Shown in pieces: positions 59,043 to 64,000 of a stretch of 64,000 nt of DNA. The notes beneath the pieces were generated by a model, which worked only from the letters and a program-made list of their open reading frames with translations, did no database searches and was not told the origin of the DNA. A program made the translations under genes and the position numbers. Origin of the DNA: Daucus carota subsp. sativus (Eukaryota; Streptophyta; Magnoliopsida; Apiales; Apiaceae); assembly GCF_001625215.2 (NCBI RefSeq), contig NC_030383.2, positions 46,434,380 through 46,498,379 of the forward strand, read 5' to 3'. Numbering within the stretch: the stretch's first letter is position 1; every line of letters begins with the position of its first letter.

Positions 59043-59613
59043 TGATGGTACCATGCATAATTATCATTTAATAATATCTATAGTATTATATACAAAGCTA
59101 GGGAGCAATAAATGCAAAGACTAACACCACACGGCACACCCATGTGATACACCCATGCCACAAGGACAACAAAACTTTAACTATTGTACTTTTAATTGAC
59201 TCAACTGTAGCTTGACAGGAAGCATGGATGTGCACTGCAGGTAAGGCCATGACTTTAACTATAGTAATTGTACTCCTTGCTCAATAGTGCTCATATGGAT
59301 GTACTATAAATACATGCATTCTCACAGGTAAAAAGGGGGGCCTCACTAGTATCAAGCATGCTCACAACACACAAAATATTCATCTCTAAATATTCTCTCT
59401 CTGGGCTATCACAAATATTCACTCTTCAAAGCATACAAAATCACATATCTCTCTCATTCTCTACTTATGCTCTTATGTTCCGATCACTGATTATCACGCC
59501 GGAGGCGCTTCACGGGACACACCCCCGTGCGGCGTTGTTTTGCAGGTCCCGGGTCTATCTCAAACCACCCAAAGCAATGACAACGGACACATCGACGATA
59601 AATGGACTTATCA
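59043..59613 (+). repeat. 5' LTR of a retrotransposon
   Basis: 571 bp starting TGATGG and ending TTATCA, immediately followed by a primer-binding site. TATAAATA at 59305-59312 would serve as the LTR promoter. The left border is placed where the kinase reading frame stops matching its family; no second LTR is in the window to confirm it. The expected 5-bp target copy would be CCGGG (59038-59042). Confidence 0.65.
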
Positions 59614-59615
59614 TT

Positions 59616-59635
59616 TGGCGCGCCAGGAAGGGGCC
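59616..59635 (+). promoter_or_regulatory. Primer-binding site for tRNA-Arg
   Basis: TGGCGCGCCAGGAAGGGGCC lies two bases after the LTR. TGG plus CGCGCCAGG is complementary to the 3' end of plant tRNA-Arg(CCU) with its CCA (…CCTGGCGCGCCA), apart from a mismatch further in. This marks the start of minus-strand DNA synthesis and the plus orientation of the element. Confidence 0.75.
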
Positions 59636-59977
59636 TTTTTTCATTACGAAAAGCCTTCAGCACCTGCGCCATTATTTATGCAAAGGAAGCTAACACATAA
59701 ATCAGTGAAAGAGGGTCATCAAAAAACAAAATAAAATATTACAATCTACTCCGAGAGGAAGCGGAGCATCAAGCTATTTTATTTTCACTAGTTGGGCCCT
59801 ATGCTATTTTTTCGGGGGAGCACCATGTCATTTTTTCAAACAAAACATCACACCACTTTTATACGTGGAGCAACATGCAACTCCCCAAGGGGATCACCAA
59901 ACCAAACCAAGCAAATAAACAATATGCTAATATCTCTCAAAGCGGACAAAAAAGCAACATATACATGTCTCCGAAGT

Positions 59978-60105
59978 CAAGCAACATGGCCACATACAAC
60001 TAGGTCCCGCAACCAAGCAACATGGCCACACACAACTAGGTCCCGCGACCAAGCAACAAAGCAACACACAACTATGTCCCACGACCAAGCAACAAAGCAA
60101 CATCA
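59978..60105. repeat. 36-bp tandem repeat
   Basis: CAAGCAACATGGCCACA or close variants start at 59978, 60014, 60050 and 60086, each followed by CACAACTAGGTCCCGC-type sequence. The period is exactly 36, so the array is open in one frame as a 12-residue repeat. Confidence 0.9.
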
Positions 60106-60108
60106 TCT

Positions 60109-60382
60109 CACAAAAGCAAGCACAAAAGCATCATGCACATATCACAAAAGCAAGCACAAAAGCCTCATGCACATATCACAAAAGCAAGCACAAAAGCATC
60201 ATGCACATATCACAAAAGCAAGCACAAAAGCATCATGCATCTATCTCACAAAAGCAAGCAACAAAGCATCGTGCACATAGCACAAAACAAGCAAAAAACA
60301 TCATACATCTATCTCACAAAAGCAAGCAACAAAGCATCATGCACATGTCACAAAAGCAAGCAACAAAGCAACATACATCTAT
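60109..60382. repeat. ~34-bp tandem repeat, about eight copies
   Basis: Units of CACAAAAGCAAGCACAAAAG followed by CATCATGCACATAT, with variants (CATCTATCT endings, CAACAAAG). Directly follows the 36-bp array and shares its AAGCAACAAAGCA word, suggesting one array evolved from the other. Confidence 0.9.
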
Positions 60383-63300
60383 CATTACAAATTTTGGTCC
60401 ACCTTTACTGCAGGTCCGGACCTTCTGCACCCAATACTAGCAAGTTACACTTAAAATACCAATATACAGAAAATCCGGCAATGGGAGGCGGCCTTGTCCA
60501 ATACGGCCACAAATATCAACCTTATGGATCATCTCAACAAATTAATTTTATTAAATAAAAAGCATGATGCCTGGACATGCTTATCTCGCTCAAAGGATGC
60601 AACGACGACTACAGGTTCTTTTTTCATGTGTACTGCCACTATTTATATTCACAATTGTCCGGATATGTTTGCATATTTTATTTCATCATAATTACCTCTA
60701 TCTTTGATGTTTCAAATATCAGAGCATGGTGCATATATTCATTTATGTAACTCACATATATGATCGCTTCACACTTTGCTACTGTTGCTATTAACTTTGC
60801 CGGCAGCTAGTATCACTCAACTACATGGTATTGTTGTCCGCAACTCCACTTTAAGGAGTCCGCTACCTTACTGGTTTCTCCCCAGTTTCCCCAGATCTAC
60901 CCAATATTGAACACCACCTGACCACACACTATTGTCAACCTGCAGCCCATGCATTTATATCTATTTTCCACTTAGCAATATTTTGACGCGGGCAACAAAA
61001 TATATATATTCTTAATATGTTTCTTACTTTTGACACATGCAAATAATCTCTATATTTTGATTTTTATAATCAGATATTTTCGAGATACAAGCTTTCAATT
61101 TTATTTATTCAGTTCTTTTTCATCAATCACTTGATCTCTCTTATATTAGTTAGTGCAACACATATTACAAAAATATCTTATCACTTGATTTATTTGTCAA
61201 AAGAAAGAAAAGCTGCAACTTAGAAATCCTACACAGTACCACATAACATGCATTAGAAATTTATTCCTGCTTACACTCTTGTGAAAAGCTTGCTAAAGCA
61301 AAATACAAATTTCTGCCCGCTGTCATAACTCATAACGGTGCTTGTTGGCCAAGAGTTCACCTTTAAATATATTTCATGCTACAAACACTTGCACATTGCA
61401 ATTTACGCATTTAGTTTAAAAAAAATCTGTCCTGGGGCATGAAGCAAAATTTCAAATGCACATTTTCTTAAAATTTGCACATCATTATTTTTTAATTTTT
61501 CTAGCTATGCTACGTGTTTCATTAATATTATTGTTAACCAGAATAGAAATTACACTCTTACAGACAATATTAGTACACCCAAAATTCATCCATCACAGCA
61601 TCCAGAGGATACAAGATTTATACATATTTTTTCTTTTATATATCGCAAAGCTTGATCCGGGTGAGCAACATGAATAATTATTTTTCAGGCTTTACACATC
61701 TTCTTTCCTTTTTCTTTAAACCCATTAACACTCCAAGGCGGGGTGCGGGCGTTGATCTTGTAACTTAATCTCTGGCTACATGCATGTTATGTCTCTTGTA
61801 CCGCCACCAAGCTCATCACGGCATCACGGATTGCCGCTTGCAAATCTATCCCGCTACGCTCACGTCCTCAAACTTAAGCCCGTCACATCAGTCCTATTAG
61901 GCCCGCCACGTACCTTTATTTATGAACATTATATATAAGGGACCGCTGGCTCACTTCAACAGTATCATCTAGCATCTTTGAAAGACTTTACACGGAGTAG
62001 CAGTTTACACATATACATATGGGTATATCAATACATATGCAAACTCAACATTCACGTGCATAATTGGATTTAAATCCGTCACCTTCATTGGCACCGCCAT
62101 CAACGCCTCCCGCTATCTCGTGTAATTGTTGCATCGGTTAAAATATATGTTATTATTCTCCATCTCACCATTTTTCTTCATCACGGCACAAATCAAATGC
62201 ACCACCCATAACATACAAAAGATGAGTCAATAGCTTGTAATAAGATTTGAATCCTATCACACCTGTCCCCGTCCGCCAGCCTTTGGTGTCGCACACTAAG
62301 CTATATATTACATACATATATACACAATCTGCTACTGCTACCACACACCAGCATGCCACACTGTATCATCATGTGTCCGCTAGTAAGCAAGACAATGGTG
62401 TAGATATCTATATTTGTTGTTCAACTCATCTTGGACAAAGTAGGGACAAACCCAGCACCTCGGTTGTCGCGTCTTGTCGTCTTTACTCATGCCCTGTAAT
62501 ATTATTTTCACATATCTAAAAACAACATGCCACCTCATTCTAACAGTCCGCGACCTCCGCAACCTACCACACAAGCACAAAATGGTCACCAACTTCCTAC
62601 TCTCAGCATAATTCTATAACACTGGATATTTCTCTTTTTCCCGCAACCTTTTTGCTATATCTCTTACAAACAGGTAGCCTAAATATTCAAACAATCTGGC
62701 AGGCTAAAATGATCATATGATTTATATATGTTACCTTCAAACTCTCACTGATATATTTGACTAAGTTACTACACTTATACTTTGATTCTGCGACATTTTG
62801 GAAGCTTTTCTCTTATTTCCATCAACCACTAGTGTCTTGGGCTAAATGGCCCGTCCGCCGTGACCTTTTTTACTATCCCGCATAGATAACCATAATACAG
62901 CCCGCTAACTCACAACCGGTATTAGTATATATTATATGCTTTTATTGTATATTATATGCGTTCAACAGAATAAATATGTGTCCGCTACCCATGTTCTACC
63001 TCTGTACCGCCATCAATGCGTGCCACCACCTCGTATCAGTTGTTGCGTCCATCTCTTTTTGCGTACAAAATTATGGGTAGCAGATCGTCAAAAAGAAGCT
63101 TATACATTTTTTTTTTTTTTTTGTTACAATAACACCAACTTCATCCCGGCCATTCAGAATAGCAAGATAGTTGGCCGCCACTCAATGCATACCTATATGT
63201 GTGTTTAGGCAACATATTTTTAATCACTACGGGGCGTGTCACTTTTATTAACTTTTAACCTTTATTAATTAGCTTTGAGGCCCATCACCTTTATGTGTAT

Positions 63301-63612
63301 TGCATATGTTCTTATACAATCCGCTACCTCACTCACAAAAACCGTACCCGCGATCTCGTTCTTGCGACCCACCAAGTCTAAGACACCATTATCAAACCAC
63401 CGCATGCATTGATTATGTAGCAAACAAGCTTATCTCTCTAGCTTAGGCCAACACATATTAATTGTCTATGCATTCTTGTTTGTGCTGAAATATTTGTCAT
63501 CCTTTCACTTAAGTTCATTTTTGGCTCCATGCGTCACTTTCTCCTATATCATATTTTTTAGTCTTGTACATCCGAGAACTAATCTTTCACATATTTACAC
63601 AAAATTCATATA

Positions 63613-64000
63613 ACACTGGGGGGCAACCAAGCACCAATTTTTTCACAAAATTTTTCTCTTTCCCGAGTGTTGTCCGCAACCAACACTGGGGGGCAACCAA
63701 GAACCAATTTTTTCACAAAATTTTTCTCTTTCCCGAGTGTTGTCCGCAACCAACACTTGGGGGCAACCAAGAACCAATTTTTTCACAAAATTTTTCTCTT
63801 TCCCGAGTGTTGTCCACAACCAACACTGGGGGGCAACCAAGAACCAATTTTTTCACAAAAATTTTTCTCTTTCCCGAGTGTTGTCCGCAACCAACACTGG
63901 GGGGCAACCAAGAACCAATTTTTTCACAAAATTTTTCTCTTTCCCGAGTGTTGTCCGCAACCAACACTGGGGGGCAACCAAGAACCAATTTTTTCACAAA
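63613..64000. repeat. 70-bp tandem repeat running off the window
   Basis: ACACTGGGG-type starts at 63613, 63683, 63753, 63823, 63894 and 63964 give a 70-bp period (one unit is 71). Units are nearly identical: GGGGGGCAACCAAG, CCAATTTTTTCACAAAATTT, CTCTTTCCCGAGTGTTG, TCCGCAACCAACACT. AGTGTTG and CAACACT can pair as a hairpin stem within each unit. Confidence 0.95.

Larger units (their letters stand above)
59614..64000 (+). mobile_element. Non-coding interior of an LTR retrotransposon (LARD-like), partial
   Basis: At least 4.4 kb after the primer-binding site has no frame with gag, protease, reverse transcriptase or integrase motifs. The longest frame (59792-60280) merely translates short tandem repeats. 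It contains two short-repeat arrays (59978-60382) and begins a 70-bp array at 63613. Large LTR elements without genes are called LARDs and rely on enzymes from other copies. Coding sequence could still lie beyond the window edge. Confidence 0.6.

Noticed and set aside
59792-60280. 162-codon frame after the LTR, considered as a gag gene
   Set aside because: Most of it is translation of the 36-bp and 34-bp arrays; no zinc knuckle or capsid-like stretch is present.
59978-60382. Regular short repeats, considered as a CRISPR array
   Set aside because: Units are head-to-tail without unique spacers and sit in a plant retrotransposon.
63643-63997. Open frames across the 70-bp repeats (up to 94 codons)
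   Set aside because: The period is not a multiple of three, so the frame simply rotates through the repeat. Lack of stops in the unit explains it.

Overview
The window is nuclear DNA of a flowering plant, almost certainly a eudicot. The genes have many short GT-AG introns, the intergenic DNA is very AT-rich, there is one Pol III tRNA gene, and there are many miniature transposons with plant-type termini. Two genes are plant-specific P450 families (CYP85A of brassinosteroid synthesis, CYP96A of cuticular wax synthesis). The species cannot be named from the sequence alone. I joined exons by eye from splice signals, codon phase and remembered family sequences. No alignment or database search was run.

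Layout. 1-5.3 kb is repeats, including a short antisense relic of organellar large-subunit rRNA. 5.3-10.6 kb (+) is an intron-containing TRM1 tRNA methyltransferase gene that looks broken. 11.2 kb (+) is tRNA-Asp(GUC). 12.0-13.5 kb (-) is a UDP-arabinopyranose mutase / reversibly glycosylated polypeptide. 14.7-17.2 kb (-) is an intact nine-exon CYP85A. 17.2-26 kb is MITE-rich and holds a small B12D-type gene (21.8-22.3 kb, -), two RNase-H-like relics and a duplicated scrap of CYP85A exon 3. 26.2-29.2 kb (-) is a tandem cluster of decaying genes built from a ~45-residue repeat that I do not recognise. 29.7-31.3 kb is a Mutator element carrying a captured gene piece. 33.8-35.4 kb (+) is an intronless CYP96A, with a truncated second copy at 37.8-38.2 kb. 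40.7-47.2 kb (-) is a PKHD-type 2-oxoglutarate/Fe(II) oxygenase in nine exons. 51.8-55.0 kb (-) is a C9orf85/DUF2039-type zinc protein in seven exons. 58.4-59.0 kb (+) is a receptor-like kinase cut off by an LTR retrotransposon that fills the rest of the window.

The genes are ordinary single eukaryotic transcription units and do not form a pathway cluster. The main interest is structural. Seven transposable elements have readable target-site duplications. A tandem duplication left CYP96A whole in one copy and the oxygenase gene whole in the other. One Mutator element holds a captured coding fragment. A lineage-specific-looking repeat-protein family is dying in place. A non-coding LTR element begins exactly where a kinase reading frame stops.
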